NCBI RefSeq assembly: GCF_020171985.1 | Contig: NZ_JAIVAL010000001.1 | Span: 496,001-560,000, forward strand | Direction of reading: 5' to 3' | Length of the DNA: 64,000 nucleotides | Source of the DNA: Halobacillus halophilus | Lineage (GTDB): Bacteria > Bacillota > Bacilli > Bacillales > Halobacillaceae | In this document: positions 35,120 through 44,513 of the stretch, piece by piece | Position numbering within the stretch: the first letter of the stretch is position 1 | How the letters are laid out: every line of letters starts with the position of its first letter | The notes under the pieces: model-generated | Told to the model about the DNA's origin: nothing | The model's database searches: none | What the model saw: only the letters and a program-made list of their open reading frames with translations | Translations under genes and position numbers: made by a program

Positions 35120-37027
35120 GTGACAGAGTTTGAGTTATTTAAGAATCAATACCCTTTTGATTTGTTAACAGAAGAGGAATTTGAAGACGTATTCGGAAAA
35201 GCTGTAGTGAAAGAGTACAGTACGAATGAATTTATTATTCATGAAGACCAATCGGATAATTCAATTGACATCCATTTCCTTACCTCTGGTCTAGCGAATA
35301 ATATTATGCACCGTTCCAATGGAAAGCAGTTATCTGTTCGCTTTTATTATCCTGGGGATTTAATTGGGGTCATGATTCTCTTAACCAGCGGTGAAATGAG
35401 ATTTTCTGTACAGGCATTGGAACCTGTGAAAACCATTTGTTTTGAGCGAGAATCCTTTTTGAAAGTAATGTCTAATAACACACAATTTTCAAAAGTCGTC
35501 ATGGACGGAATCAGTAACTTAATGAAGAGTCTCTATGATGAAGTTAAATACAAGAGTTCCACAACGGATGATCAGGATGACCGTGATCTCTATAAAAAGC
35601 GTGCTGATGCCTATATGGAGCCCCCAACATTCATACATCCTGAATCTTCCATTGAAAAGGCTGCGAGAATGTTACAACAACAGAAAATAGAAGCTTTAAT
35701 TGTAAGTGATGACCAGAAAACGATGCTAGGGATGATTGGTTACGGAGAAATCCTTCGTGCTTATTTTGAAAACGACCATAATAATCCTGTGAAAGCTTAT
35801 ATGACTCAGGAAGCCTACGAAATTAATGAACAAGAGTTCATTTATGATGCTCTCAGTTACTTGAAACATCACCCAACTGAAATTATTCCAGTTCTTCATA
35901 AAGATAAGATTGTAGGAATTCTTCGCCAATCTTCTTTCTTTACGATCAAGAATTCAGTGTACTTTGACCTTACTTATCGAATTTCAAATGCTTCGACGAT
36001 TCAGGAAATCATTGAACTTTCTCCAACCTATAACCAAAGATTTCAGAAATTCATCGCCAGCCTTATTCAGGATAATATGTTTGCGTATGATATCGCTGAG
36101 CTTATGACTAACTATAATGATCGTATCCATAAACAGGTGGTACAAATTGCCGAAGATGAAATGATTGCGGAAGGCCATGGGGCCCCTCCCATCAACTACT
36201 GCTTTTTGGTCATGGGAAGTGAAGGACGGAAAGAACAGGCATTCTCCACTGATCAGGACAACGGAATGATTTTAGCGGATTACGAACATTCGAAGCACAA
36301 AACAAAAATCAAAGCTTACTTTGAGCGTTTTACTACAAAGATTAATTATATGTTAAACGAATGTGGATTCCCATACTGTAATGGTGGAATCATGGCAAAA
36401 GAAGAAAAATGGCGCAAGCAGATGACAGAATGGCATACAAATGTAGACACCTGGATAGAAAAAATGGATGCAGAAGAAATTCGTGACTTTACTATATTCA
36501 TGGATTTCCGGCCAATATTCGGGGATTATTCACTGGCTTACGAATTAAAAAAATATGTTACCAAAAGAGTTCAGAAATCATTAAGTCTTCATCAGCTTTT
36601 AATGAAAGACACCCTTAGATTCAGGGTCCCGGTCCAGCCGTTTGGACGTATTTCAGGTGTAGGAAAAAAGAGGACTCTTAACTTGAAAAAGTCAGCTATT
36701 ATGCAGATTGTTAATGCTGTCAGAATCTATAGCATGAAATACGGCATTGAAAACATTAATACCGTGAGCCGGCTGAACGCATTAGCTGACCATGAACGCT
36801 TCCACCCTAGAGATGTCGAAAATGCTAAAACAGCTCTGCACCGTCTAATGCTGTTTCGATTAAAAGAAAATCTGAAACAGCTGGAAAATAATGAAGTTCT
36901 GTCCAATGATCTAAAACTAACCCAAATGAACAAAGAGGAGCGTCGTTCTCTGCGGGAAGCACTGATTATTGCCAAGCGACTTCAGCAGGTACTTGAATTG
37001 AGTTACAACCGGAATAGGGTGATGTAA
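35120..37027 (+). CDS. cNMP-binding / CBS / DUF294 putative nucleotidyltransferase
   Basis: This 635-residue protein has a cyclic-nucleotide-binding-type beta barrel (about 15-125), a pair of CBS domains (about 160-280), a DUF294 nucleotidyltransferase domain with GSEGRKEQAFSTDQDNGMI near 367-385 (GS and DxD of the GlnD/KNTase superfamily), and a DUF294-type C-terminal helical domain (about 480-630). It is GlnD-like in build, so it may uridylylate or adenylate a partner, but the target is unknown. GTG at 35120 fits aaggag; the earlier ATG at 35102 overlaps the ribosome site. A DnaQ-like exonuclease follows, overlapping by one base. Confidence 0.87.
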   Translation: MTEFELFKNQYPFDLLTEEEFEDVFGKAVVKEYSTNEFIIHEDQSDNSIDIHFLTSGLANNIMHRSNGKQLSVRFYYPGDLIGVMILLTSGEMRFSVQALEPVKTICFERESFLKVMSNNTQFSKVVMDGISNLMKSLYDEVKYKSSTTDDQDDRDLYKKRADAYMEPPTFIHPESSIEKAARMLQQQKIEALIVSDDQKTMLGMIGYGEILRAYFENDHNNPVKAYMTQEAYEINEQEFIYDALSYLKHHPTEIIPVLHKDKIVGILRQSSFFTIKNSVYFDLTYRISNASTIQEIIELSPTYNQRFQKFIASLIQDNMFAYDIAELMTNYNDRIHKQVVQIAEDEMIAEGHGAPPINYCFLVMGSEGRKEQAFSTDQDNGMILADYEHSKHKTKIKAYFERFTTKINYMLNECGFPYCNGGIMAKEEKWRKQMTEWHTNVDTWIEKMDAEEIRDFTIFMDFRPIFGDYSLAYELKKYVTKRVQKSLSLHQLLMKDTLRFRVPVQPFGRISGVGKKRTLNLKKSAIMQIVNAVRIYSMKYGIENINTVSRLNALADHERFHPRDVENAKTALHRLMLFRLKENLKQLENNEVLSNDLKLTQMNKEERRSLREALIIAKRLQQVLELSYNRNRVM

Positions 37028-37752
37028 TGCTGCCCGTAGACCTACAGATTATAAAATATATTCTTTTCGAAAAACCCATTTACTATTATAAGATTAAACC
37101 TTATTTAAAGTGGAAAAGTTATGAGCACCTTCAACATAAGCTCCAAACTTACGAACCCGATTTCGAAATTGCCAAAAAAAATCTTAATGAAGTTGACTAT
37201 ACTATTTTCGATCTCGAAACCACTGGTTTCCTTCCAGAGATTGGTCACGAAATCATTTCTATTGGCGCTGTCAGGATTCATGGCCTGGATTCATGTTATC
37301 GGAAAAAGCTCCACCAGGTCATACGTCCTATTAGACCTGTGAACAAGCAGACTTTGAGGTTAACAGGCCTCACGAAAGAACGTCTTAAAAATTCAAGCCC
37401 TTTCATAGAAGGTTTCCAAAATTTTCTGGATTTTAGTGAAGGATCCATTTTGGTCGCTCACCCCGCCAAATTTGATATGAGGTTCCTGCAAGCCATGTTA
37501 AAAAGATGGAAGCTGCCAGCCTATCATCCAAAGGTTCTTGATTCCCATCTAATGGCAAAATGGTTATTCCCTGACATTAAACATCAGCTTGATCCGCTGC
37601 TCAAACACCTCGGTATTGAAAAGCGTGAACGTCATCATGCCTTGAACGATGCCATAATGACCTCTGAATTATTCTGTCACCTTATGCGCTTAACCATAGC
37701 CGAGGGAATAAATACAGCTGAAGAATTACAGAACCAATTGCAAAAAAAATAA
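37027..37752 (+). CDS. DnaQ-like 3'-5' exonuclease
   Basis: This 241-residue protein has a DEDDh exonuclease domain from about residue 55: FDLETTGFLPEIGHEIISIGAV (DxE motif), then LVAHPAKFDMRFLQ (second Asp) and HHALNDAIMTSELF (catalytic His and last Asp). The N-terminal 50 residues are a basic helical segment. It overlaps the stop of the DUF294 gene (TAATG), so the two are translationally coupled. The pair DUF294 plus DnaQ-like nuclease recurs widely in bacteria, which suggests a shared but undefined function. Confidence 0.87.
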   Translation: MLPVDLQIIKYILFEKPIYYYKIKPYLKWKSYEHLQHKLQTYEPDFEIAKKNLNEVDYTIFDLETTGFLPEIGHEIISIGAVRIHGLDSCYRKKLHQVIRPIRPVNKQTLRLTGLTKERLKNSSPFIEGFQNFLDFSEGSILVAHPAKFDMRFLQAMLKRWKLPAYHPKVLDSHLMAKWLFPDIKHQLDPLLKHLGIEKRERHHALNDAIMTSELFCHLMRLTIAEGINTAEELQNQLQKK

Positions 37753-37784
37753 AACGAAGCTGCTTCATAAGCAGCTTCGTTTTA
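37751..37784. terminator. Bidirectional terminator between exonuclease and aspartokinase
   Basis: AAAACGAAGCTGCTT-cat-AAGCAGCTTCGTTTT is a near-perfect palindrome between convergent genes. Confidence 0.92.
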
Positions 37785-37788
37785 TTAA

Positions 37789-39138
37789 TTATTCAAAAAA
37801 ATTCTTATAAAGAGCTTGCACAGCGGCTGTAAGCGATTCAGATTTCACACCGAACATCATGGAAACTTCAGAGGAACCCTGGTTAATCATCTCTATATTA
37901 ACTCCGGCATCCTTGAATGCGGTGGCTGCCTGGCTGGCTAATCCTACAGCCTGGTTCATACCTTCCCCAACTATCATAATCATGGCCATATCTCTCTCAA
38001 TAAGAACCATATCAACATCCAATTCCTCTTTAATCCGCTTAACCACCACTTCTTCCTTCTCTTTAGGAAGCTGATAATCCCTGAGGATCACCGACATATC
38101 GTCTATTCCAGAAGGGGCATGCTCAAATGATACCTCTTCATCTTCTAATATCTGAAGCAGGCGGCGTCCGAATCCAATCTCTCTATTCATAAGAAATTTG
38201 CTTACATAGATATTTAAGAAACCGTGATCGCTCGCAATCCCTACTACATGCCCTTCCCGATCCGGCTGTTCAGCTACGATCATCGTTCCTGGAGCTTCAG
38301 GATTGTTCGTATTCTTTATGCAAACAGGTATCTTTTCTCTGAATGCAGGGATAAGAGCTTCATCATGAAATACAGAGAACCCTGCGTATGATAATTCACG
38401 CATTTCCCTATAAGTAAGGGAAGTCAACTGTTTTGGCTGGTCTACAATGTTTGGGTTCACACAATAAACAGAGTCAACATCTGTAAAATTTTCATAAAGA
38501 TCAGCTTTTACCCCGGCAGCTACAATGGCGCCTGTTATATCTGATCCTCCGCGGGAAAATGTAACTAGCTGACCATTTGGAGTAAAACCGAAAAAACCTG
38601 GAATGACTAAAATTCCATCACGTTCTCTTAGTTGATAAAGTCTTTCAAAACTCTCTTCATGTACTAATGCGCCACCTAATTGATTTCGAACGATTATACC
38701 TGCATCCTTGGGATTAACATAAGATGCTTTTTGTTTCCTCGACGTTAGATAGGCACTTATTACTAACGCTGAACCATCTTCTCCGCATGATTTCAAAGCG
38801 TCCATCCCATAAGGCACACCTTCTATAATTAAGTTCATGGCTTCATCAATCTTAGATTGGACTGCGATAAAAACTTCTTCACGCAGTCCGAGTTCGCTAA
38901 CATTACTTCGAAACCGATTTAGCACCTGGTCATAAACGTTTCTGTCAAAAGAAGAACCATGTATAGAATTCCCAAGTTTAATGAGAAGATCAGTTACTTT
39001 CTCGTCTCCAGAAAATCTTTTACCTGGAGCCGAAACCACAATGACACTCCTTTCATTATCTGCTTCTATAATATCCGTAATTTTTTTAATTTGATCTGCA
39101 TTAGATACGGAACTTCCACCAAATTTTACTACTTTCAT
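37789..39138 (-). CDS. Aspartate kinase (YclM/ThrD-type)
   Basis: This 449-residue monofunctional aspartokinase catalyses the first step towards Lys, Met and Thr. VVKFGGSSVSNA near 3-14 binds the phosphate, FSRGGSDITGA near 200 and TDVDSVYCVNPNIV near 225 are the aspartate and ATP regions, and two ACT domains occupy about 305-449 (with IVGEGMNQAVGLA). Length and motifs match the class III enzyme YclM rather than DapG or LysC. The ATG at 39138 fits ggggtg; two upstream in-frame ATGs lack a site. No lysine riboswitch or T-box is evident in the 200-bp leader. Confidence 0.9.
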   Translation of the reverse strand: MKVVKFGGSSVSNADQIKKITDIIEADNERSVIVVSAPGKRFSGDEKVTDLLIKLGNSIHGSSFDRNVYDQVLNRFRSNVSELGLREEVFIAVQSKIDEAMNLIIEGVPYGMDALKSCGEDGSALVISAYLTSRKQKASYVNPKDAGIIVRNQLGGALVHEESFERLYQLRERDGILVIPGFFGFTPNGQLVTFSRGGSDITGAIVAAGVKADLYENFTDVDSVYCVNPNIVDQPKQLTSLTYREMRELSYAGFSVFHDEALIPAFREKIPVCIKNTNNPEAPGTMIVAEQPDREGHVVGIASDHGFLNIYVSKFLMNREIGFGRRLLQILEDEEVSFEHAPSGIDDMSVILRDYQLPKEKEEVVVKRIKEELDVDMVLIERDMAMIMIVGEGMNQAVGLASQAATAFKDAGVNIEMINQGSSEVSMMFGVKSESLTAAVQALYKNFFE

Positions 39139-39339
39139 ATGTAAACACCCCATCAATTCACAAAGTTACTAATAATTAAGAATTGTATCACAAATCAGTT
39201 ATGAAAATGAACCGAAATGGTTTAAAAACATAAGTTACTATTTATATTTTTAAAATGGAAGCAAATCCCATAGAAAATGATGTATAATAAGTGAAGGTTT
39301 ATTTACTTGTTACTTTTTGGAGAAGGAGGTCAGAATTTG

Positions 39340-39612
39340 ATGGTATATAGAAGGGATGGTTTTGGTGGATCAAGATTTTACCCTGAAGACGGTGAAATTG
39401 AGATATTATGTACATTTGTTGAGACAGGGCACCGCTATGTAATTCTTCAATATTTAGAGTTGCCTTTCAGTTATCGACTAATAAAAAGACACGGGATTCA
39501 TCTGCTGGATGATAAAGCTCATCTTTCCCTGATTCCCTATCTAAATGCCATAGATCAAGGGGTATACGATAATCCTATCCTTGCTCATGATATACATAAG
39601 CTTATGACTTGA
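39340..39612 (+). CDS. Conserved-looking small protein, function unknown
   Basis: The 90-residue product starts at the ATG 10 bases after aaggaggt. It is rich in aromatic residues and looks soluble with mixed strand and helix: GEIEILCTFVETGHRYVILQYLE followed by LPFSYRLIKRHGIHLLDD. One Cys, no membrane segment, no motif I recognise. A good TATAAT lies about 45 bases upstream. The strong ribosome site and codon use like its neighbours favour a real gene. It stands alone upstream of aspartokinase in a divergent pair, so shared regulation is possible. Confidence 0.55.
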   Translation: MVYRRDGFGGSRFYPEDGEIEILCTFVETGHRYVILQYLELPFSYRLIKRHGIHLLDDKAHLSLIPYLNAIDQGVYDNPILAHDIHKLMT

Positions 39613-39688
39613 ATAATATAAACACCGATCTCTCGCTAAAACCTACCTATATGTAACGGCTAAAAATAATAAACAGGCAAATAAATAA

Positions 39689-39737
39689 AACCTTCTATTA
39701 TCGGATGGGCGAGAAATCACCCGATAATAGAAGGTTC
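39689..39737 (-). terminator. Terminator after spo0A
   Basis: AACCTTCTATTATCGG pairs with CCGATAATAGAAGGTT; the minus strand is followed by TTTATTTATTT. It lies between spo0A and the convergent 90-residue gene. Confidence 0.8.
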
Positions 39738-39780
39738 AAAGTGGCATTATTTAGTTCCAGACTTTAATTTATGTTTTTCG

Positions 39781-40560
39781 TTACGAAGCCTTATGCTCTA
39801 AACGCAGACGATCAGCAACCATGGCGATGAATTCACTGTTTGTCGGTTTGGCCTTAGTATTCGAGATGGTGTAGCCGAATAAAGAAGATATAGCATCGAT
39901 ATTTCCACGATTCCAAGCAACTTCGATCGCATGACGAATGGCACGCTCGACCCTTGAGGCTGTAGTATTGTATTTAGTAGCAATGTCGGGATAGAGGACT
40001 TTTGTAATGGATCCAAGGAGTTCTAGATCACGATAAACCATCGTAATGGCTTCTCTTAAATATTGATAACCTTTGATATGAGCTGGGACGCCAACTTCAT
40101 GAATTATGTGAGTAATGCTTGTATCCAGATCAGGCTTTTTAGACTTGGTTGAGGTATAACTGCTGCCAAGAGCACGATTTATTGGATCCCCCGCATGCTT
40201 GATTTGTCTAACTTGTTCAGCAAGATGATCCAGATCAAAAGGTTTCATCATAAAATAAGCAGCACCTAGTTCTACAGCTTTTTTAGTTACTTCTTCCTGA
40301 CCAAAAGCCGTGAGCATAATAACTTCTGGCTGTTTATCAAATTCTTTCAGCTTTCCAAGGACAGCCAGTCCATCTAAGTGAGGCATAATAATATCCAGGA
40401 TCAACACGTCAGGCTTCTTTTCTTCTACCATTTGGAGACAATCTTTACCATTGTAGCTAGCATCGATTACATCGATATCATTTGTGTCTTCAAAATATTC
40501 CTGAAGAAGTTTGACTAACTCCCTATTATCATCCGCTAAACATACTTTTATTTTTTCCAT
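39781..40560 (-). CDS. spo0A: Sporulation master regulator Spo0A
   Basis: This 259-residue response regulator controls entry into sporulation. The receiver domain (1-125) has [11 protein letters not shown] (acidic pocket), [11 protein letters not shown] with the phosphorylated Asp, and LTAFG / MKPFD with the conserved Lys. The C-terminal DNA-binding domain (about 145-259) has [20 protein letters not shown] and the recognition helix region [19 protein letters not shown]. Length is standard. A good aaggaggaaggtaa site precedes the ATG. Two 0A boxes and a sigma-H-like promoter lie upstream, so self-regulation as in B. subtilis is likely. A terminator separates it from spoIVB. Confidence 0.98.
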   Translation of the reverse strand: MEKIKVCLADDNRELVKLLQEYFEDTNDIDVIDASYNGKDCLQMVEEKKPDVLILDIIMPHLDGLAVLGKLKEFDKQPEVIMLTAFGQEEVTKKAVELGAAYFMMKPFDLDHLAEQVRQIKHAGDPINRALGSSYTSTKSKKPDLDTSITHIIHEVGVPAHIKGYQYLREAITMVYRDLELLGSITKVLYPDIATKYNTTASRVERAIRHAIEVAWNRGNIDAISSLFGYTISNTKAKPTNSEFIAMVADRLRLEHKAS

Positions 40561-40606
40561 TTACCTTCCTCCTTACAAAATTATCCCTCTTCTTGCTTGA
40601 ATACAT

Positions 40607-40636
40607 ATATTCGACATAGAGGAAATCTATCCCTTT
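40607..40636 (-). promoter_or_regulatory. Sigma-H-like promoter of spo0A with overlapping 0A box
   Basis: On the minus strand AAAGGGATA, 12 bases, then GTCGAATAT resembles the sigma-H consensus (RnAGGAWWW and RnnGAATWW) with one mismatch. A 0A box TGTCGAA (40610-40616) overlaps the -10 element. The promoter is 47 bases upstream of the spo0A start. Confidence 0.6.
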
Positions 40637-40710
40637 TCATTATAACAAATAATATTCAAAATTGGATGATATCTTCAAAATGCTTAAAAATACTTATAAA
40701 ATCGCAATAA

Positions 40711-40717
40711 TTCGACA
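40711..40717 (-). promoter_or_regulatory. Second 0A box upstream of spo0A
   Basis: TGTCGAA on the minus strand exactly matches the Spo0A-binding core. It lies about 95 bases upstream of the first box, inside the spo0A-spoIVB intergenic region. Confidence 0.55.
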
Positions 40718-40748
40718 TGACCTAAATGTTAATGTCGTTTTTTGTCAA

Positions 40749-40778
40749 AAAGAAAAAGGGCTCCTAGGAGCACCTTTT
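40749..40778 (-). terminator. Terminator after spoIVB
   Basis: On the minus strand GGTGCTCC-tA-GGAGCCC is followed by TTTTTCTTTTT. It lies just after the spoIVB stop. Confidence 0.8.
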
Positions 40779-42023
40779 TTAACTTGCTTTTTGCTGTTCT
40801 TCATATATTTCAATACCGGCTTCTTGAAGCATCCACTCAATATGAACTCCATATCCGCTAGTAGGATCATTAACGAACACATGAGTAACTGCACCAATAA
40901 TTTTTCCATTTTGTATAATAGGACTTCCACTCATTCCCTGTACAATACCCCCGGTTTTATCCAACAATTTAGGGTCGGTTATTTTTACAATCATACCTTT
41001 TGTTACAGGGCTTTTCTTAGGCATATTGCTGACAATTTCTACATCAAATGTCTGCATTTTGTCTCCATCCAAGACCGTAAGGATTTTTGCAGGTCCTTCC
41101 TTTACCTGGTCAGCATATCCGACTGGCAGACCATTTGGATATGCATTGTTATCAATCGAGCCATCTAATTCTCCAAAGATTCCGAAAGGTGTATTTTTAG
41201 TGATCGTACCTAAGCGGTCATCCTTTAAGGAAAATTCAGCTCGTTTTTCACCTGGAACCCCCTGACTTCCTTTTTCAATTGAAGTTACGTGGGAGCGTAC
41301 AATGGTTCCTTCATGAATTTCAATAGGCTTTTTCGTATCCATATCCGAAATGACATGGCCTAAAGCTCCATATTTTTTACTATCAGGATGGTAAAATGTC
41401 ATCGTTCCAATTCCAGCTGCAGAATCACGGATATATAATCCGATCTGATATTCGTTTTCCTGTTTGTTAAACGATGGATTTAATGTCGTTGTTAAAATCT
41501 CTTTATTTCTTTTTAACGTAAATTTTATGGCTTTTCCATCATTCCCTGCATCTTTTACCAGGGAGGATAGATCCTCCATACTATTGAGTTCCTCACCATT
41601 TCCTTTTAACAAAATATCCCCGACTTGAACACGGGCGTCTTCCCCTGGAGATGTTTTCTCATCCGCTTCTCCCGTTACAAGATGGTGTCCTACAACCAGG
41701 ACTCCTTTTGTGTGTAATTCTACGCCTACCGATTGTCCACCAGGAATTAATCGGATATCCTTCATTTTTTTAATGTCCGTTTTCTTCAAAGGTACGCCGG
41801 CAAATTCATGAAAAACCTGGCTATCATTTGTAGATGAAAATGCTGTCCAGGCTTCGTTAGGATGACTTGAAACCGGTGCTGCCTCCATTTCAGCAGAAGT
41901 ACTCACTTTTACTTCTGTTGGAATAGCAAGATATTTCTGAAGGGGGCTGAATAAAGGTAATATAAGCATCAACAGCAGGAGAACAGAACCACATATATGT
42001 TTACTTTTCAACTTATGATTCAA
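40779..42023 (-). CDS. spoIVB: SpoIVB serine peptidase
   Basis: This 414-residue forespore-secreted protease triggers activation of pro-sigma-K. After a hydrophobic signal segment (about residues 8-28, [17 protein letters not shown]) comes a PDZ domain (about 95-180, with [15 protein letters not shown]) and an S55 peptidase domain with [10 protein letters not shown] (catalytic His) and QGMSGSPII (catalytic Ser) near 380. [23 protein letters not shown] closes the protein. The open frame extends to 42176 but aaggag fits the TTG at 42023, giving the usual length. The spoIVB-spo0A pairing is the conserved Bacillus order. Start codon choice is the uncertain part. Confidence 0.92.
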   Translation of the reverse strand: MNHKLKSKHICGSVLLLLMLILPLFSPLQKYLAIPTEVKVSTSAEMEAAPVSSHPNEAWTAFSSTNDSQVFHEFAGVPLKKTDIKKMKDIRLIPGGQSVGVELHTKGVLVVGHHLVTGEADEKTSPGEDARVQVGDILLKGNGEELNSMEDLSSLVKDAGNDGKAIKFTLKRNKEILTTTLNPSFNKQENEYQIGLYIRDSAAGIGTMTFYHPDSKKYGALGHVISDMDTKKPIEIHEGTIVRSHVTSIEKGSQGVPGEKRAEFSLKDDRLGTITKNTPFGIFGELDGSIDNNAYPNGLPVGYADQVKEGPAKILTVLDGDKMQTFDVEIVSNMPKKSPVTKGMIVKITDPKLLDKTGGIVQGMSGSPIIQNGKIIGAVTHVFVNDPTSGYGVHIEWMLQEAGIEIYEEQQKAS

Positions 42024-42205
42024 GGGTTCAACACTCCTTATTACTCCAGTACCAATCTTTCTTGGCTTACTTATAATGTGGTCTTCAAGGCCACTTTTTA
42101 AACCAGTATAAACTGAGTAAATATAGTACTGATTCCCTTGGCATGAAACATTCACCATAGTATAAATTAAAAACATCTGGCTAAACCTAATTTAGTGAAT
42201 TAAAA

Positions 42206-42233
42206 AAAACGTATGGATTCATCCATACGTTTT
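42206..42233 (-). terminator. Terminator after recN
   Basis: AAAACGTATGGA-ttca-TCCATACGTTTT is a near-perfect palindrome followed on the minus strand by TTTTAATTC. It separates recN from spoIVB. Confidence 0.88.
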
Positions 42234-42256
42234 AATTTCCCCAATACACGTTCATA

Positions 42257-43984
42257 TCATTTATTTAATTTATGTTTATGTGCCATCTCTAACAATTCTC
42301 TTGCATGTTCAAGAGTTGTCTCAGTCAATTCAGCTCCTGTAATCATGCGGGATAATTCATCAGCTTTTTCCTGATGAGACAATTCCGACACCCCTGTGTA
42401 AGTACGATCATTATCTACTCGTTTTTCAATTCTTACGTGAGTATCTGCCATCGCAGCCACTTGAGGTAAATGAGAAATACAAAGCACCTGAGAGCCTTCT
42501 GATATCCCGTAGATTTTTTCTGCTATAGCTTGAGCCACGCGGCCGCTAACACCTGTATCTACTTCATCAAAAATAACGCTAGTTACTCCTTGATGTCTTG
42601 AGAATATACGTTTGAGAGCTAACATAATTCGAGACATTTCCCCTCCGGAAGCTACTTTATGTATTTCTCTTAGAGGTTCACCTGGATTCGTTGTTATTAA
42701 AAATTTAACATGATCAAAACCGTTAGAATGCAAACGGACTGGTTTACCATCCAGGACAGGATCAGATTGTTTTCCTTCTTTTATAGAAATATCAACATCA
42801 AAAGCAGCTTTTTCCAAATATAAGTCCTTTAGTTCATCATGAATATAACCAGCTAACAATTCTGAATCACGCTTCCGAATATCATGAAGATCCTTCGCTT
42901 CTAATACCGCATCCTGCCCAAGTTCATCAATTTGACCTTCCATGTTCGCAAGTCGTGAATCTTTATTTTTAATTTCGTCTATCTCTTCTTCTATTCTGGA
43001 TGCATATTCCAGCATCTCCTCTACGTCTGCTCCATACTTTTTCTTTAATCGATTCAACTCATTCAGTCTGGATTCAATTTGATTTAACCGTTCTGGATCA
43101 AATTCGAGGTTTTCCATTTGTGAACTTAACTGAAAAGTCAATTCCTCGATTAAATAATATGAATTGGAAAGCTCTTCTGACATTTTAGCCAGACTGTCAT
43201 CAAAATCACCTGTGCTCTCCAACGAAGTCATTGCATGACTTAACCAATCCAGACCTTTTTGTTCTCCATACAAAGAGTAGTAAGCATCATGAATTCCCTG
43301 ATAAATCTTTTCATAATTATTTAATTTAGTACGTTCTTCGCTCAACTCCTCGTCTTCTTTCGGTTGAAGTTCCGCTTCTTGAAGTTCACGTAGCTGAAAC
43401 TCCAAAAGATCAAGTCGCTGAGCCATTTCTTGTTCATTTTCACTTAATTCTTTATATCGATTCACCAACGTACGATATTTCTCATAAACCTGCCGGTACT
43501 CCTTCATAGAAGACTGTAATTCTGAGGAGGCAAATAAATCCAGAAGTTCAATGTGTCTCTCCGGATCCATTAGCGATTGCGTCTCATGTTGACTATGGAT
43601 ATCAATCAAAGCCCGGCCAAACTCTTTTAGTATCCCAAGAGTTACTAATTTACCGTTAACCCGGCAAATACTTTTCCCTTGATGGGTAATTGCGCGATTA
43701 AGCACCACCATTCCATCCTCACTAATATCTACACCGAATTGTTCAGTTTTACTATGAATAGGATGATTCGGTTCAACGGTAAATAAGCCTTCAATTTCGG
43801 CTTTTTTTGCTCCATGACGAACAAATTCCACAGAGCCTCTTCCACCGGATAACAATTGTATGGCATCAATGATAATCGACTTACCAGCTCCTGTTTCACC
43901 TGTTAATACTGTCAAACCTTCTTTAAAAGTGATTGAAATATGATCGATGATTGCAAAGTCACGAATTGATAGTTCAGTTAGCAT
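42257..43984 (-). CDS. recN: DNA repair protein RecN
   Basis: This 575-residue SMC-like ATPase acts early at DNA double-strand breaks. The N-terminal Walker A is LTGETGAGKSIIIDAI near 28-43, a long coiled coil spans about 160-380, and the C-terminal ABC signature ASGGEMSRIMLALK and Walker B SVIFDEVDTGVSG lie near 430-490. The ATG at 43984 lies 8 bases after gaggtgg; an upstream GTG lies inside that site. It follows ahrC by 17 bases in the conserved yqxC-ahrC-recN order. Confidence 0.96.
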   Translation of the reverse strand: MLTELSIRDFAIIDHISITFKEGLTVLTGETGAGKSIIIDAIQLLSGGRGSVEFVRHGAKKAEIEGLFTVEPNHPIHSKTEQFGVDISEDGMVVLNRAITHQGKSICRVNGKLVTLGILKEFGRALIDIHSQHETQSLMDPERHIELLDLFASSELQSSMKEYRQVYEKYRTLVNRYKELSENEQEMAQRLDLLEFQLRELQEAELQPKEDEELSEERTKLNNYEKIYQGIHDAYYSLYGEQKGLDWLSHAMTSLESTGDFDDSLAKMSEELSNSYYLIEELTFQLSSQMENLEFDPERLNQIESRLNELNRLKKKYGADVEEMLEYASRIEEEIDEIKNKDSRLANMEGQIDELGQDAVLEAKDLHDIRKRDSELLAGYIHDELKDLYLEKAAFDVDISIKEGKQSDPVLDGKPVRLHSNGFDHVKFLITTNPGEPLREIHKVASGGEMSRIMLALKRIFSRHQGVTSVIFDEVDTGVSGRVAQAIAEKIYGISEGSQVLCISHLPQVAAMADTHVRIEKRVDNDRTYTGVSELSHQEKADELSRMITGAELTETTLEHARELLEMAHKHKLNK

Positions 43985-44001
43985 GAAACGCTCCACCTCA
44001 G

Positions 44002-44451
44002 TTATAGCATATTTAGCAATTGTTCACTTATTGTTTCAGTCTGGTGCTCACTTCGGCAAATGATTAAACAAGTATCATCTCCGCAAATTGTACCCATTAT
44101 TTCTTCCCACTCTAAATTATCTACAAGTGCTCCTACAGCATTGGCATTACCAGGGAGGGTTTTTAAAATGATAAAGTGGCCAGCTCGATCGATACTAACA
44201 AAAGCATCCATCATTAATCGCTTAAGCTTTTCAAACGGGTTAAAACGTTGATCGGCCGGGAGGCTGTATTTGTAACGCCCATCCATCATAGGTACTTTCA
44301 CAAGGTGGAGTTCCTTAATATCTCGGGAAACTGTAGCCTGTGTTACGTTATATCCCATACCCTTTAAACGATCAACCAGTTCATCTTGTGTTTCAATATC
44401 ATCATTAGTAATCAACTCGCGTATTTTTATGTGACGCTGTCCCTTGTTCAT
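44002..44451 (-). CDS. ahrC: Arginine repressor/activator AhrC (ArgR)
   Basis: This 149-residue regulator has an N-terminal winged helix ([21 protein letters not shown] ... [12 protein letters not shown]) and a C-terminal hexamerisation and arginine-binding domain ([13 protein letters not shown] and [14 protein letters not shown], with the conserved GDD). It represses arginine biosynthesis and activates catabolism when bound to arginine. ATG at 44451 fits acggaggattacc. Length equals B. subtilis AhrC. Confidence 0.96.
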   Translation of the reverse strand: MNKGQRHIKIRELITNDDIETQDELVDRLKGMGYNVTQATVSRDIKELHLVKVPMMDGRYKYSLPADQRFNPFEKLKRLMMDAFVSIDRAGHFIILKTLPGNANAVGALVDNLEWEEIMGTICGDDTCLIICRSEHQTETISEQLLNML

Positions 44452-44513
44452 GGTAATCCTCCGTTTCAAAAACCATCCAAAGTAAAAGGGCTGTTAAAGC
44501 CCTTCCAACCTGT

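Noticed and set aside
39139-39339. Lysine riboswitch or T-box leader in front of aspartokinase
   Set aside because: The 200-bp gap is AT-rich and lacks the long stem-loops and conserved motifs needed.
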